From contig JANAVG010000014.1 of NCBI GenBank assembly GCA_024213275.1, positions 1 to 64,000 on the forward strand: DNA of 64,000 bases, written 5' to 3'. A program made the position numbers and the translations under genes. The notes under the pieces are model-generated. The model saw only the letters and a program-made list of their open reading frames with translations, was not told the DNA's origin and did no database searches. Shown piece after piece: positions 26,222 through 35,803 of the stretch. This stretch comes from Rossellomorea sp. BNER (lineage in GTDB: Bacteria > Bacillota > Bacilli > Bacillales > Bacillaceae_B). The number at the start of each line of letters is the position of its first letter. Positions within the stretch are counted from its first letter, which is position 1.

Positions 26222-27326
26222 ATGATGGAACTTTCAGAAGTAAGAGTTGAGTTAGAAAAAACAGCTTCAACAATAGCGGACTTTAGGGGGTCTCTTTGAC
26301 CTCGAAAACAAAGAAGCCCGAATTGCTGAGCTAGATGAAGTCATGCTCCAACCCGATTTTTGGGACGATCAACAAAAGGCACAAGGTATCATTAACGAAG
26401 GAAATGGTTTAAAGGATCTTGTTAACGAATACCGGAATCTTGAAGAAACCCAAGAAAATTTAGAGGTTACACTCGAACTCGTTAAAGAAGAAAATGACGC
26501 TGAGCTTCATGAAGAGCTGGAAAACGAACTAAATGATTTAGTCAAACGTTTAAATGAGTTTGAATTACAGCTTTTATTAAGTGAAGAATACGATAAAAAT
26601 AATGCTATTCTTGAGCTTCACCCAGGTGCAGGTGGAACAGAGTCACAAGATTGGGGATCAATGCTTCTACGCATGTATACACGCTGGGCGGAGAAAAAAG
26701 GCTTCAAAGTAGAAACATTAGATTACCTGCCTGGAGACGAAGCAGGGATTAAAAGTGTTACATTGTTAATTAAAGGTCATAATGCTTATGGCTACTTGAA
26801 AGCTGAAAAGGGTGTTCATCGTCTCGTCCGTATATCACCGTTTGATTCATCGGGACGCCGGCATACATCCTTCGTTTCATGTGAGGTTATGCCAGAATTT
26901 AACGAAGAAATTGAAATAGATATTCGAACAGAGGATATTAAAGTTGATACCTACCGTGCAAGTGGGGCTGGTGGTCAGCATATCAACACTACTGACTCTG
27001 CTGTTCGTATCACACACACGCCAACAGGTGTCGTTGTAACATGTCAATCTGAACGATCGCAGATCAAGAACCGTGAACAAGCCATGAAAATGTTGAAAGC
27101 CAAGCTATACCAAAAGAGAATCGAAGAGCAGGAAAAAGAGCTTCTCGAAATCCGTGGAGAGCAAAAAGAAATCGGCTGGGGAAGCCAAATTCGTTCCTAC
27201 GTCTTCCACCCATACTCAATGGTAAAAGACCACAGAACTAACACGGAAACTGGAAATGTTCAAGCTGTTATGGACGGAGACATAGGCACATTCATCAACG
27301 CCTACCTAAGAACACGAATCCAATAA
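26222..27326 (+). CDS. prfB: Peptide chain release factor 2, with programmed +1 frameshift
   Basis: Translation starts at ATG 26222 (or 26225) and reads 25 codons to CTT at 26294-26296, followed by an in-frame TGA at 26297-26299. The slippery context AGG GGG TCT CTT TGA C is the canonical prfB autoregulatory site, with AGGGGG acting as an internal Shine-Dalgarno. After a +1 shift the frame resumes at GAC 26298 and runs to 27326, giving about 367 residues, the normal RF2 length. The UGA-recognition tripeptide SPF (ISPFDSSG) and the catalytic GGQ (GAGGQHIN) are present. Low RF2 favours the shift, so the factor controls its own synthesis. Confidence 0.97.
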
Positions 27327-27351
27327 ATCCAATAACACTTTAGTCCACTGA

Positions 27352-27401
27352 GGGACGGTTCTCGAGCGCGTTAATACGTTAACGCAATCGAGAACCGTCC
27401 C
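27352..27401. repeat. Family A inverted-dimer repeat
   Basis: One imperfect 50-bp palindrome with GGGACGGTTCTCGA arms, 25 bp after prfB. It may also serve as a transcription end. The following 250 bp up to the cccB promoter contain no gene I can support. Confidence 0.8.
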
Positions 27402-27656
27402 TCTTTGCGTTAATGCATTACTGTATTAGTCCACATGGTAAACTCGACTAAGAAAGAATAAAAGCAACGGGGTGGGACCAAACTATTTACATAGAGTGAT
27501 TCTTTGATAATCAACAACCATTCCTCATGTTTGTAGTTGATCAAACATAATTCACAAAGTTGAAACAACTAGTTTGAGGTATTGACCCGTTCGCATTCCT
27601 TGTTACAGTAGGCACTTCATAAGCACTTGAAGAAGGTTTCAAACGAGCATGGTATT

Positions 27657-27665
27657 GGTATAATA
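27657..27665 (+). promoter_or_regulatory. extended -10 promoter of cccB
   Basis: TGG followed directly by TATAAT (27660-27665) is an extended -10; the -35 region is weak. It lies about 80 bp before cccB. Confidence 0.45.
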
Positions 27666-27745
27666 AGGTATGAAGTCAATATAAATATTGAGACGGGCAT
27701 TGAAGATTGAATATGTTCGTATTCTATTTTTTCCGAGGAGGAGAA

Positions 27746-28057
27746 ATGATGAAAAAAAAGCTATTAGGGATTCTATTTGGAACTTCACTAGTGTTAGCAG
27801 CATGTGGTGGTAATGATGGTGGTGGAGAGACAAGTACAGAAGCCGATCCAGAAAAAATTGTTAGCCAAAAATGTATGAGCTGCCATGGTGAGAACTTAGA
27901 TGGTGGAGCGGGACCTAAAATCAGTGATGTTGGTTCAAGACTAAGCAAAGATGAAATCTTAACGGTTCTTGAAAAAGGAAAAGGAAATATGCCTCCTGGA
28001 ATTATTGAAGGCGAACAAGCTGAAGCTGTAGCAGAATGGTTAGCAAATAAAAAATAG
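27746..28057 (+). CDS. cccB: Cytochrome c-551, membrane lipoprotein
   Basis: 103 residues from ATG 27746 (ATG 27749 is equally possible) behind GAGGAGGAG. Lipoprotein signal with lipobox LAAC, a short acidic linker, then a small class I cytochrome c: haem motif CMSCH (Cys43, Cys46, His47) and the axial Met in GNMPPG. It is a membrane-anchored electron carrier for the terminal oxidases. The position between prfB and ftsE is conserved in Bacillus. Confidence 0.95.
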   Translation: MMKKKLLGILFGTSLVLAACGGNDGGGETSTEADPEKIVSQKCMSCHGENLDGGAGPKISDVGSRLSKDEILTVLEKGKGNMPPGIIEGEQAEAVAEWLANKK

Positions 28058-28062
28058 GAATG

Positions 28063-28096
28063 AAAAGGTCTGGATGAAAGAAATCCAGACCTTTTT
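28063..28096 (+). terminator. Rho-independent terminator of cccB
   Basis: AAAAGGTCTGGAT pairs with ATCCAGACCTTTT, followed by T residues. The following 480 bp to ftsE have no gene. Confidence 0.92.
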
Positions 28097-28410
28097 ATGT
28101 ACTATTTTAACACTATTTAGGACCAAAGACCCGCCTTGGTGATTTAAAAAGTAGCTTCAAAAAACATCGAAAATTTGACATCGACACTGCAACAGATCCA
28201 ATAATCCGACAAAATAAATAAATTTTAATAAAAAAACTGTTCGAAAATTCACTTATATTTATGTTTTGTTACAAAATCACTACTGTTTTTTTGGGATAAA
28301 ACACCTATAGATAAAGGATTCTGGGATAGTAATTATGTTAAATTAGGTAAATATTTCATATTGTGTTTCGCTTTGAAACGAAAATGTAATATAAATTTTC
28401 CTTAAAATCA

Positions 28411-28439
28411 TAGTTGATGATGTTATAATATTTTTGTGA
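28411..28439 (+). promoter_or_regulatory. candidate ftsE promoter
   Basis: TATAAT at 28434-28439, with CTTAAA 17 bp upstream as a poor -35. The leader would be about 130 nt. Confidence 0.35.
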
Positions 28440-28574
28440 GTCTCAATTCGAGCAATTTTGATGAAATTCTACAAAACAAACGATTATGGTTAATAATTGA
28501 ACGACAACTTAATAGATGATCATTTTCCAACTTAGAACGTACAATACATAATGTTTAAATTAGGTGGTTAAAAC

Positions 28575-29261
28575 ATGATTGAAATGCAAGAGGTATATAA
28601 ACAGTACCCGAACGGTATAATGGCTGCCAATGGTTTTAACATACATATCAAGCAAGGAGAATTTGTTTATGTTGTTGGACCGAGTGGAGCGGGGAAATCA
28701 ACATTTATTAAAATGATGTACCGTGAAGAAAGACCAACGAAAGGCAGTATTATGGTAAATGGCATTGATCTTGCGAAGTTAAAAGCAAGTAGAGTGCCGT
28801 ACCTAAGAAGAAATATTGGGGTCGTTTTCCAAGACTTCAAACTACTACCGTCATTAACAGTCTATGAAAATATCGCGTTTGCTCTTGAAGTTATTGAAGA
28901 GCAGCCGAAAAATATAAAAAAACGAGTTATGGAAGTACTAGATTTAGTAGGGTTAAAACATAAAGCTAGAATGCTGCCAAATGAATTATCTGGCGGAGAA
29001 CAGCAGCGTGTTTCACTTGCCCGCTCGATTGTTAATACACCAAAGGTTGTGATTGCGGACGAGCCTACTGGTAATCTTGACCCTGAAACATCATGGGATA
29101 TTATGAACATTTTTGAAGAGATCAATACCCGTGGAACAACTGTTGTGATGGCCACTCATAACCGCGAAATTGTAAACACCATTAAACATCGAGTGATTGC
29201 CATTGAAAACGGAAGAATTGCCCGGGATGAACTGAGAGGTGACTACGGCTATGAAAGCTAG
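28575..29261 (+). CDS. ftsE: Cell-division ABC transporter ATPase FtsE
   Basis: 228 residues with Walker A GPSGAGKST, Q-loop VFQDFKLLPS, signature LSGGEQQR, Walker B VVIADEPTGNLDP and a switch His. With FtsX it forms a membrane complex that does not transport but passes ATP-driven motion to a peptidoglycan hydrolase outside; the hydrolase is probably the M23 protein encoded two genes on. ATG 28575 follows TAGGTGG. It overlaps ftsX by 11 bp. Confidence 0.97.
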   Translation: MIEMQEVYKQYPNGIMAANGFNIHIKQGEFVYVVGPSGAGKSTFIKMMYREERPTKGSIMVNGIDLAKLKASRVPYLRRNIGVVFQDFKLLPSLTVYENIAFALEVIEEQPKNIKKRVMEVLDLVGLKHKARMLPNELSGGEQQRVSLARSIVNTPKVVIADEPTGNLDPETSWDIMNIFEEINTRGTTVVMATHNREIVNTIKHRVIAIENGRIARDELRGDYGYES

Positions 29262-30135
29262 AACAGTTGGTCGCCACTTCAGAGAAAGTTTTAAAAGTCT
29301 GGGACGTAACGGTTGGATGACATTTGCTTCCGTTAGTGCTGTAACCGTCACGCTGCTACTTGTTGGTGTGTTTGTGGTTTTAATGTTAAATATGAACAAA
29401 GTCGCTTCTGATATAGAAAAAGACGTTGAAATACGTGTTTTAATAGAGTTAGGAACTGAACAAGCCCAGATTGAAGCATTAGAAGAAAAAATACAAATGA
29501 TAAAAGGTGTAGAGAGTGTTGAATACTCTTCTAAAGAAGAAGAGCTTAGACATCTTGTTGAAGACATGGGAGAAGATTTCCGCCTGTTCGAACAAGATAA
29601 CCCTCTTTATGATGTTTATATAGTAAAAGCAGAAAATCCACGTGATACGAAGAGAATTGCTCAGAGGATCGAAACGTTTAAATATATAAATGATGCAGTA
29701 TATGGAGAAGCAAAAATAGAAAAACTATTCAGCTTCCTTGAAATGAGTCGCAATGTTGGTTTGGTACTGATTATCGGACTTCTTTTCACGGCAATGTTCT
29801 TAATCTCCAATACTATCAAGATTACAATCGTTGCTAGAAGAAGAGAAATTGAAATTATGAAACTAGTAGGAGCAACAAATTGGTTTGTAAGATGGCCATT
29901 CATCCTTGAAGGCTTATGGTTAGGTATTCTTGGATCGATTATACCAATAGCTCTCGTTACATCAGGCTACTATTATGCCTATCAGTTCATTGAACCAAAA
30001 TTGCGAAACCATTTTATTCAGATACTAGACTTTACCCCGTTTATTTTCCAAGTGAACGCCTTGATCGTGATTATGGGCTGCTTAATTGGAGCGTGGGGAA
30101 GTTTTATGTCCGTCCGTAAATTCTTAAAAGTTTAA
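29251..30135 (+). CDS. ftsX: Cell-division protein FtsX (permease-like subunit)
   Basis: 294 residues from ATG 29251, which has GAGGTGA 8 bp upstream (a GTG at 29239 is less likely). N-terminal cytoplasmic tail, TM1 near 24-46, a large extracellular loop that contacts the hydrolase, then three TM helices with the FtsX domain signature (IKITIVARRREIEIMKLVGAT). It overlaps ftsE. Confidence 0.96.
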   Translation: MKARTVGRHFRESFKSLGRNGWMTFASVSAVTVTLLLVGVFVVLMLNMNKVASDIEKDVEIRVLIELGTEQAQIEALEEKIQMIKGVESVEYSSKEEELRHLVEDMGEDFRLFEQDNPLYDVYIVKAENPRDTKRIAQRIETFKYINDAVYGEAKIEKLFSFLEMSRNVGLVLIIGLLFTAMFLISNTIKITIVARRREIEIMKLVGATNWFVRWPFILEGLWLGILGSIIPIALVTSGYYYAYQFIEPKLRNHFIQILDFTPFIFQVNALIVIMGCLIGAWGSFMSVRKFLKV

Positions 30136-30167
30136 TAGGTTTATTGAGATCGAAAGGGGTATGCAGC

Positions 30168-31481
30168 TTGAACAGGAAAACATTAGTAACTATGTCAATT
30201 GCGGCAACACTTACAATCGGAACGTTTGGCACGGCTACTGCTCATTCATCTTTATCTGAATTAAAGGATAAGAAGAGTAGTATCCAACAAGAGAAAGCAC
30301 AAGTAAACGAGAAAATAGATAGTAAATCTTCCGAAATCAATCAAAACATTTCAAGACAAAATGAGATTCAAGCAGAAATCGCGGCAATCGATAAAAAAAT
30401 TATTGATACAAATGCAGAAATTCAAGAAAAAGAAGCAGAAATTAACAAGACAAATGATGAAATTGATAAATTGAAAGTAGAGATTGAAGCTCTTAAGAAA
30501 AAAATTGAAGAGCGTAATCAGCTTTTAGAAGAGCGTGCAAGAGCGATGCAGGAAAAAGGCGGTTCTTCTAACTACCTTGACGTATTACTAGGTGCTGATA
30601 GCTTCGGAGATTTTATCAATCGTGTAACAGCAGTAAATACAATTGTAAATGCTGATAAAAAAATTATTGATGAGCAAAAACGCGATCAAGCCGAATTAGA
30701 AAAGAAACAAAAAGAAGTAGAAGATAAACTAGCAGAACTTGAGAAGTCAAAGGAAAATCTAGTATCTCTTAAAAAAGACCTTGATAGCCAAAAAGGTCAA
30801 AAGAACGCATTATTTGCAGAACTTGAAAAAGAACAATCAAAATTAAATGTAGAAAAAGAAGAACTAGAAGCAAGTGCTAATGAATTAGAAGAATTAGAAA
30901 AGCGAATTGGTGGGGAAATTCAAGCTGAGCAATCTAGATTAGCGGAATTAGCTCGTCAAAAAGAATTGGAACGTAAAAAGGCTCAGGCAGCAGCTGCTCC
31001 TAAGGCAACAACTGCTTCATCGTCAGGAAGTAGTAATTCATCTGCTTCTGTAGACGCTCCAAGCGTGAGTGCGGGAACTTGGACAAGACCTGCAAGTGGA
31101 ATCATTACGACTGAACATGGGCCTGACGTTTTAAACGGAAAGCCACGTATGCATTATGGAATGGACATTGCCGCAAATGGAAGTGTACCTATCGTAGCAG
31201 CAGCTGATGGCTTTGTTATTAAAAGTGAGCGTAGTTCAAGCTATGGAAACGTTGTGTATATGACACATTCAATCAACGGTCAAACCTTTACTACAGTTTA
31301 TGCACATATGTCCTCATCACTTGTAAGTGGTAGTCAATATGTACAAAAAGGCCAACAAATTGGTTATATGGGTAACACAGGTTTCTCTTTTGGACAACAT
31401 TTACACTTTGAACTTCATGCAGGTGCATGGAATGGTGCAAAATCAAATGCTGTGAATCCTAGAAGATATATTAGTTTCTAA
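30168..31481 (+). CDS. Coiled-coil M23 peptidoglycan endopeptidase, FtsEX-linked
   Basis: 437 residues from TTG 30168, with AAAGGGG 8 bp upstream. Signal peptide (VTMSIAATLTIGTFGTATA), a long charged coiled coil (about 25-270) and, after an Ala/Ser linker, an M23 (LytM) domain (about 325-437) with zinc ligands in HYGMDIAA and HLHFELH. Coiled coil plus hydrolase is the plan of FtsEX-activated enzymes (EnvC, PcsB, CwlO). B. subtilis CwlO uses an NlpC/P60 domain instead; here the catalytic part is LytM type, and all zinc ligands seem present. Confidence 0.92.
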   Translation: MNRKTLVTMSIAATLTIGTFGTATAHSSLSELKDKKSSIQQEKAQVNEKIDSKSSEINQNISRQNEIQAEIAAIDKKIIDTNAEIQEKEAEINKTNDEIDKLKVEIEALKKKIEERNQLLEERARAMQEKGGSSNYLDVLLGADSFGDFINRVTAVNTIVNADKKIIDEQKRDQAELEKKQKEVEDKLAELEKSKENLVSLKKDLDSQKGQKNALFAELEKEQSKLNVEKEELEASANELEELEKRIGGEIQAEQSRLAELARQKELERKKAQAAAAPKATTASSSGSSNSSASVDAPSVSAGTWTRPASGIITTEHGPDVLNGKPRMHYGMDIAANGSVPIVAAADGFVIKSERSSSYGNVVYMTHSINGQTFTTVYAHMSSSLVSGSQYVQKGQQIGYMGNTGFSFGQHLHFELHAGAWNGAKSNAVNPRRYISF

Positions 31482-31510
31482 TATAAAAATATTTAAAAAC
31501 TCTATAATTA

Positions 31511-31554
31511 GCGCATCCTATTGAATTACTAATCTAGGATGCGCTTTTTTATTT
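31511..31554 (+). terminator. Rho-independent terminator of the ftsEX operon
   Basis: GCGCATCCTA and TAGGATGCGC form a perfect 10-bp stem followed by six T. The next 265 bp up to the minus-strand regulator hold nothing I can name. Confidence 0.93.
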
Positions 31555-31821
31555 AACCAAAACGATTTCAAGCGACTCAAGCTTAAATACCAAATTCCTT
31601 TTTATTTATCTTAGTAAAGATCAATTTCAAATTTAATAATCCTTCAGTAAAGCGACATAAAGCACATTTTGATTAATTTTTGGATAACCCATCGACATAA
31701 TTGGTCTCATTTTTCACATCAAAAGATATATTCATTGGAGGTAGGGGAACATCCAGCAATGATAACACCAACAAAGGTTAAAAGGGTTATTAATTTTGAT
31801 TCTTCATCGTTTCTCCTGCTT

Positions 31822-32514
31822 TCATTGTTGTTTTTTCCACTGATATCCGATTCCCCAAATTGTTTTTAAATGGTTTTCGATGGGGAATTCGGCTTTTTTC
31901 AATTTATCTCTTAAATTTCGAATATGGGAGTCTACCGTACGTATCTCTGTTTCCGAATTCATATCCCAGACCAATAATAATAATTGCTCTCGAGTATAGA
32001 CGCGTTCAGGGTTTTTCATTAACACATCAAGAATCATAAACTCCTTAAGGGTTAGAGAAATGGATTTCCCGTTATATTTTAATGTGTAGGATTGACCATC
32101 TAATATGAAATCATCTCTGATAAGATTCAGGTTATCACTAGTTTTTGATTGATGATCTTTTCTACGGAACAGAGCGTTTATTCTAGCTAGTAATTCCCCT
32201 TCATCGAATGGTTTGGTGATATAGTCATCTGCACCATCATTAAGTCCTTTAATGACATCTGTCTTATTGCTTCTGGCCGTCAGGATAATAATAGGAACAT
32301 TAGAGAAAGTCCGGATTTTTTCACATGTTTCCCATCCATTCATCTCTGGCATCATAAGATCAAGGATGACTAAATCAATGGTAGCATTTTTCATCTTATT
32401 TAAAGCCTCATATCCACCATTTGCCTTTAGACAAGTATACCCATTAGGCTGAAGGTACAACTCTAACAGGTTTAACATTCTAATTTCATCATCTACTAGT
32501 AAAATCGTTTTCAA
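31822..32514 (-). CDS. OmpR/PhoB-family response regulator
   Basis: 230 residues: receiver domain with the acidic pair DDE near residue 8, phosphoacceptor Asp52 in VILDLMMPEMNGWE and Lys in ITKPFDEGEL, then a Trans_reg_C winged helix (about 130-228, TLKEFMILDVLMKNPERVYTREQLL). The start is TTG 32514 with AGGGAGG 8 bp upstream; it lies 4 bp after the kinase gene, so the two are co-transcribed with the kinase first. The target genes are unknown. Confidence 0.93.
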   Translation of the reverse strand: MKTILLVDDEIRMLNLLELYLQPNGYTCLKANGGYEALNKMKNATIDLVILDLMMPEMNGWETCEKIRTFSNVPIIILTARSNKTDVIKGLNDGADDYITKPFDEGELLARINALFRRKDHQSKTSDNLNLIRDDFILDGQSYTLKYNGKSISLTLKEFMILDVLMKNPERVYTREQLLLLVWDMNSETEIRTVDSHIRNLRDKLKKAEFPIENHLKTIWGIGYQWKKQQ

Positions 32515-32518
32515 AAAT

Positions 32519-33898
32519 TTAAACCTCCCTACCTTTTTTAAATCGTATCTCTACACATGTCCCTTGGTTTTCTTTACTTTTGATTGTTACCTTCCCGCCA
32601 TGTGCTTCAACTAATTCTTTGACAATCGATAATCCTAGCCCTGCCCCGCCTAGCTCTCTTGATCGCGATTTCTCCACTCGATAAAGCCTATTAAATAGAT
32701 GCGGGATTTCTTGTTCTGGGATCCCCACTCCTTGATCGTGAATTGATATTATCACCTCTTCTTCTTGTTCCTTCACTAAAATTTGAGTAGATGTACTAGG
32801 GGGTGAATACTTAAGTGCATTATCTAGTAAATTAATAATAATCTGCTCTAATCGTAAGGGATCTGCGTTTATCGAGTGTTCCGATTTACAGGAGAAAAGT
32901 AGTTCAATATTCTTGCTTTTAAAAGCAGGTGTTACCTTTAATAGAATCTTTTTAAGAAAGGGGAAAATCATGATCGGTTCTTTTGAAATCGAAAAGTTAT
33001 TTTCATCGATTTTTGCCAACTCAAAGAGGTTCTCTATTAATGTCACGATCATTTTGGATTCTTCCTGGATGATTTCTAAGTACTCTTTTCTATCTGAATT
33101 CTGAATATCCTCACGTAAGGCAACATTCGTATATCCTTGAATATACGTTAAAGGAGTTCTTAATTCATGAGAGATACTCGCAAGAAATTCAACCCTATCT
33201 CTTTTAATATTCTCTAAATCATTAGAGAGCTTTTGAATAGATTGAGAGAGTTTTCCTAGTTCATCGTTTCCTAAGTCTGGTAATTTAACAGCAAACTCTC
33301 CATTACTTAATTTCTCCGTTGCTTCTTTCATTTTGACTAAAGGGCGGGTCACAATCTTGGATAATAAAAAATGGATGAGACCTAAAATAACCAAGCTAGA
33401 CAAGCCTGCTAGTAAGAAGTGCATATTTAACCGATCAATTAATGTTCGTAAAGGTCCTGTATTTTTAAACATATAGACATAGCCATCTTCCGTTCCTGTA
33501 CTAAACTCTGTCACAGTCGCAAGGTAATTCATTTCCTTCCAATTTGACTCTATTAATACGCCATTTCTGTTTAATTGGGCAGGAGTGTGGTCACGAATAA
33601 TATTACTCATGCCTTTAGTAGGCGCTTTTGAACTTGCAATGATCTCTTTTTTGGTATTCGTTATAACGACTTCCGTATCAGTTTTTGATTCCATAAGGGC
33701 GATATGATGGAGTGTTCCCTCAGAATAGGTATCTTCTAGTACATCCCGATGACTATTTCCCCTGGATAGGAGTGACTGGAATTCCTCTGTAACCCGGGTA
33801 TCGACAATATTATCATGGAGATAAATCATTAATATTGACTCCATAATGAACACGGCTATCGTAAAAGACACGGCCAATTTAGTAGAGATTTTTCTCAT
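32519..33898 (-). CDS. Membrane sensor histidine kinase
   Basis: 459 residues: TM1 (8-27), an extracellular sensor loop of about 130 residues (30-158), TM2 (160-180), HAMP (181-233), HisKA with His244 in SISHELRTPLTY, and HATPase_c with N-box NLLDNALKYS and G-boxes DQGVGIPEQE and GAGLGLSIV. It forms a two-component pair with the downstream OmpR-type regulator. The signal is not evident. Minus strand, inserted between the ftsEX operon and the methionine genes. Confidence 0.94.
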   Translation of the reverse strand: MRKISTKLAVSFTIAVFIMESILMIYLHDNIVDTRVTEEFQSLLSRGNSHRDVLEDTYSEGTLHHIALMESKTDTEVVITNTKKEIIASSKAPTKGMSNIIRDHTPAQLNRNGVLIESNWKEMNYLATVTEFSTGTEDGYVYMFKNTGPLRTLIDRLNMHFLLAGLSSLVILGLIHFLLSKIVTRPLVKMKEATEKLSNGEFAVKLPDLGNDELGKLSQSIQKLSNDLENIKRDRVEFLASISHELRTPLTYIQGYTNVALREDIQNSDRKEYLEIIQEESKMIVTLIENLFELAKIDENNFSISKEPIMIFPFLKKILLKVTPAFKSKNIELLFSCKSEHSINADPLRLEQIIINLLDNALKYSPPSTSTQILVKEQEEEVIISIHDQGVGIPEQEIPHLFNRLYRVEKSRSRELGGAGLGLSIVKELVEAHGGKVTIKSKENQGTCVEIRFKKGREV

Positions 33899-34062
33899 AG
33901 AGACGAAGCCTCATTTCTGTTTATTCTTTATTAATAGAGTATCTTAAAAGTTTGAAGAAACTGTGCAGAAAGTGGTTTTTTCGTAAACTATCAATCTTTA
34001 AATTATAAATAGAATAAAAATCTTTTTCTATTGATTAGTACTCTTTATGGTGAGGAAATTAA

Positions 34063-34197
34063 CAGGTAATTAAAGGCTGGAAAGAAACTGAGGAATATTC
34101 CCAAGAAAGAGAGTGGCATGTACAAGCATGGGAACAAATGTTAAAGAGTTTAAAGTCGAACATGGAATCAGGTGAGGGAATTCTGTGCTGCCAGTAG
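34063..34197 (+). pseudogene. short hydrophilic reading frame, possible gene remnant
   Basis: An open stretch without a start codon encodes a charged, amphipathic sequence (KGWKETEEYSQEREWHV...EQMLKSLK) ending in TAG 34195-34197, followed directly by a terminator-like hairpin. It looks coding but has a stop just upstream, so it may be the tail of a decayed gene. No family recognised. Confidence 0.25.
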
Positions 34198-34203
34198 ATT
34201 AAA

Positions 34204-34247
34204 TGATGCCCCTTTGTACTGAGGTTATTCAGTGCAAGGGGCTTTCT
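34204..34247 (+). terminator. terminator-like hairpin
   Basis: GCCCCTT and AAGGGGC, with an imperfect inner stem (TGTACTGA/CAGTGC), followed by TTTCT. Together with the remnant upstream it suggests a lost transcription unit in this 560-bp gap. Confidence 0.6.
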
Positions 34248-34458
34248 ATGTTTTATAGCTTTAAAGTTTGGACTTAGGGTCGTTCTTATTTTTGTTTGGA
34301 TAAATACAGAGAGAAGCGAGAAGAGAAATAGATTAAGCAGTAAATATAGAAAAAGATTGTACTTACTACTCAATCCATTCAATTGACTTTTCCATACAAA
34401 ATGAGATTATAGACTATATTACTTTCAAATTTTTCTGAAGTTATAAAGGAATGATCAT

Positions 34459-35658
34459 ATGAATTGGTATTCCATTGGTGCCCTTACATTTCCAGCTTCA
34501 TGGCTGGCTATTCTCGCCGCATTTATCTTTACTGCCATTTTTCTTAGAACGGTATTTGGGAAAGCGACTTTAGAGTGGTTTGGCAATGTGGTTTTTTGGT
34601 TTTTAATTACATGGAAATTTAGCATGGTGATATGGGATTTTGAAAGTGTTATGAATCAACCGTTAACATTACTATACTTTCATGGGGGAGAAAAAGGCTA
34701 CTGGTTAGCGATTATCATTAGCTTTATTTATATCTTTATACATAGCCGGAAATCTAGCCAACCGATCCATTCGCAGATTATGATAGTGTGGGTAAGCATT
34801 ATTTTCATATTTGAGTTGGCTATCGGGTTCTTGCTGCCTCGAAATCTTTGGGTTACTTTATTTTCCGGATTCATTATGGGATTTTTACTAATCCTAGCAT
34901 GGAAAAAGGCGAATCAGTTTCAATCGATGTGGCAAATCTTAGTTCTTTCTGTGGTCTTCCAATTTTTCATGTATTTATTCTATGGTAAGCTTTTATCAAC
35001 TCCAGCTATCTCATATTTATTGATTACGTTGCTCATGGTCATTTTGATTTTTCGAGGGAGGATCCAAGTGAGTAAGAAGACATTTGGCTTTGCGTTAATG
35101 GCATTGTTGATTGGAATTTTTATTGCAAATATTGTTCAAACGCAGATGGACGAAAAACAAAAAATAGATGATCCAGAAGATGTACGAGCTTCTGATAATA
35201 CTGTTCATGGAGACGGTAGCAAGGAAGGGTTAACGAAAGGTGATCTAGCACCAGATTTCACACTCACCACTTTAGAAGGCAAGATACTGACGCTCTCAGA
35301 TCTTCGAGGGAAAAAAGTGATCCTCAATTTCTGGGCTACCTGGTGCCCGCCCTGTAAAGCAGAAATGCCTCATATGCAAAAATATTACAAAGAAAATGCG
35401 AAACAACATAATGTGGAAGTAGTTGCCGTCAACCTTACTAATATGGATGAAGGAAATAAGAACATCCAAGAATTTGTAAAAGATTATGAACTTACTTTCC
35501 CAGTACCCCTTGATAAAGAAGGTGAAATTGGATCTACCTATCAAGCATTCACAATACCTACTAGTTATATGATCGATACAAAGGGAAGGATCCAGCATAA
35601 AATTATCGGACCTATGAATGAAGAAATGATGGAGAAAATGGTCAAAGGGATGGACTAG
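34459..35658 (+). CDS. Polytopic membrane protein fused to ResA/TlpA-like thioredoxin
   Basis: 399 residues. The first ~225 contain about seven hydrophobic helices; the last ~155 are a TlpA/ResA redoxin (APDFTLTTLEGKILTLSDL, active site WCPPC at Cys296/Cys299, cis-Pro in FTIPTSYMID). The thioredoxin domain would face the outside of the membrane and act in disulfide exchange, for example in cytochrome c maturation. The membrane part may pass electrons or simply anchor it; I do not recognise its family. ATG 34459 follows AAAGGAA. Confidence 0.78.
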   Translation: MNWYSIGALTFPASWLAILAAFIFTAIFLRTVFGKATLEWFGNVVFWFLITWKFSMVIWDFESVMNQPLTLLYFHGGEKGYWLAIIISFIYIFIHSRKSSQPIHSQIMIVWVSIIFIFELAIGFLLPRNLWVTLFSGFIMGFLLILAWKKANQFQSMWQILVLSVVFQFFMYLFYGKLLSTPAISYLLITLLMVILIFRGRIQVSKKTFGFALMALLIGIFIANIVQTQMDEKQKIDDPEDVRASDNTVHGDGSKEGLTKGDLAPDFTLTTLEGKILTLSDLRGKKVILNFWATWCPPCKAEMPHMQKYYKENAKQHNVEVVAVNLTNMDEGNKNIQEFVKDYELTFPVPLDKEGEIGSTYQAFTIPTSYMIDTKGRIQHKIIGPMNEEMMEKMVKGMD

Positions 35659-35701
35659 CAGCTGGGAATAATAAAGTATTTAGTACTTTAGTTGAATAAA
35701 G

Positions 35702-35764
35702 TATAATAAGGGATAAGGTAAGATAAATGTCTCTCAATAGGTCATAGCATTCTTGCGAAGAATG
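35702..35764 (+). promoter_or_regulatory. candidate promoter and operator for the MetI-type gene
   Basis: TATAAT at 35702-35707 with weak -35 TTTAGT (17-bp spacer). CATTCTT-GCG-AAGAATG at 35748-35764 is a perfect inverted repeat downstream of it, a likely repressor site or leader hairpin. No S-box precedes this gene. Confidence 0.35.
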
Positions 35765-35803
35765 TATGAAATTCAGGTGTGAAAACAGATAAACAGGTTT
35801 ATC

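Noticed and set aside
26222..26299. prfB as a pseudogene because of the in-frame TGA
   Set aside because: The stop sits in the canonical programmed frameshift context of RF2 genes.
31669..31869. 66-codon plus-strand frame running into the response regulator gene
   Set aside because: No homology that I recognise, and its end is antisense to the conserved DNA-binding domain.
34059..34382. 107-codon minus-strand frame before the redoxin gene
   Set aside because: It covers a terminator hairpin and AT-rich spacer, with low-complexity Leu/Phe content and no ribosome site.
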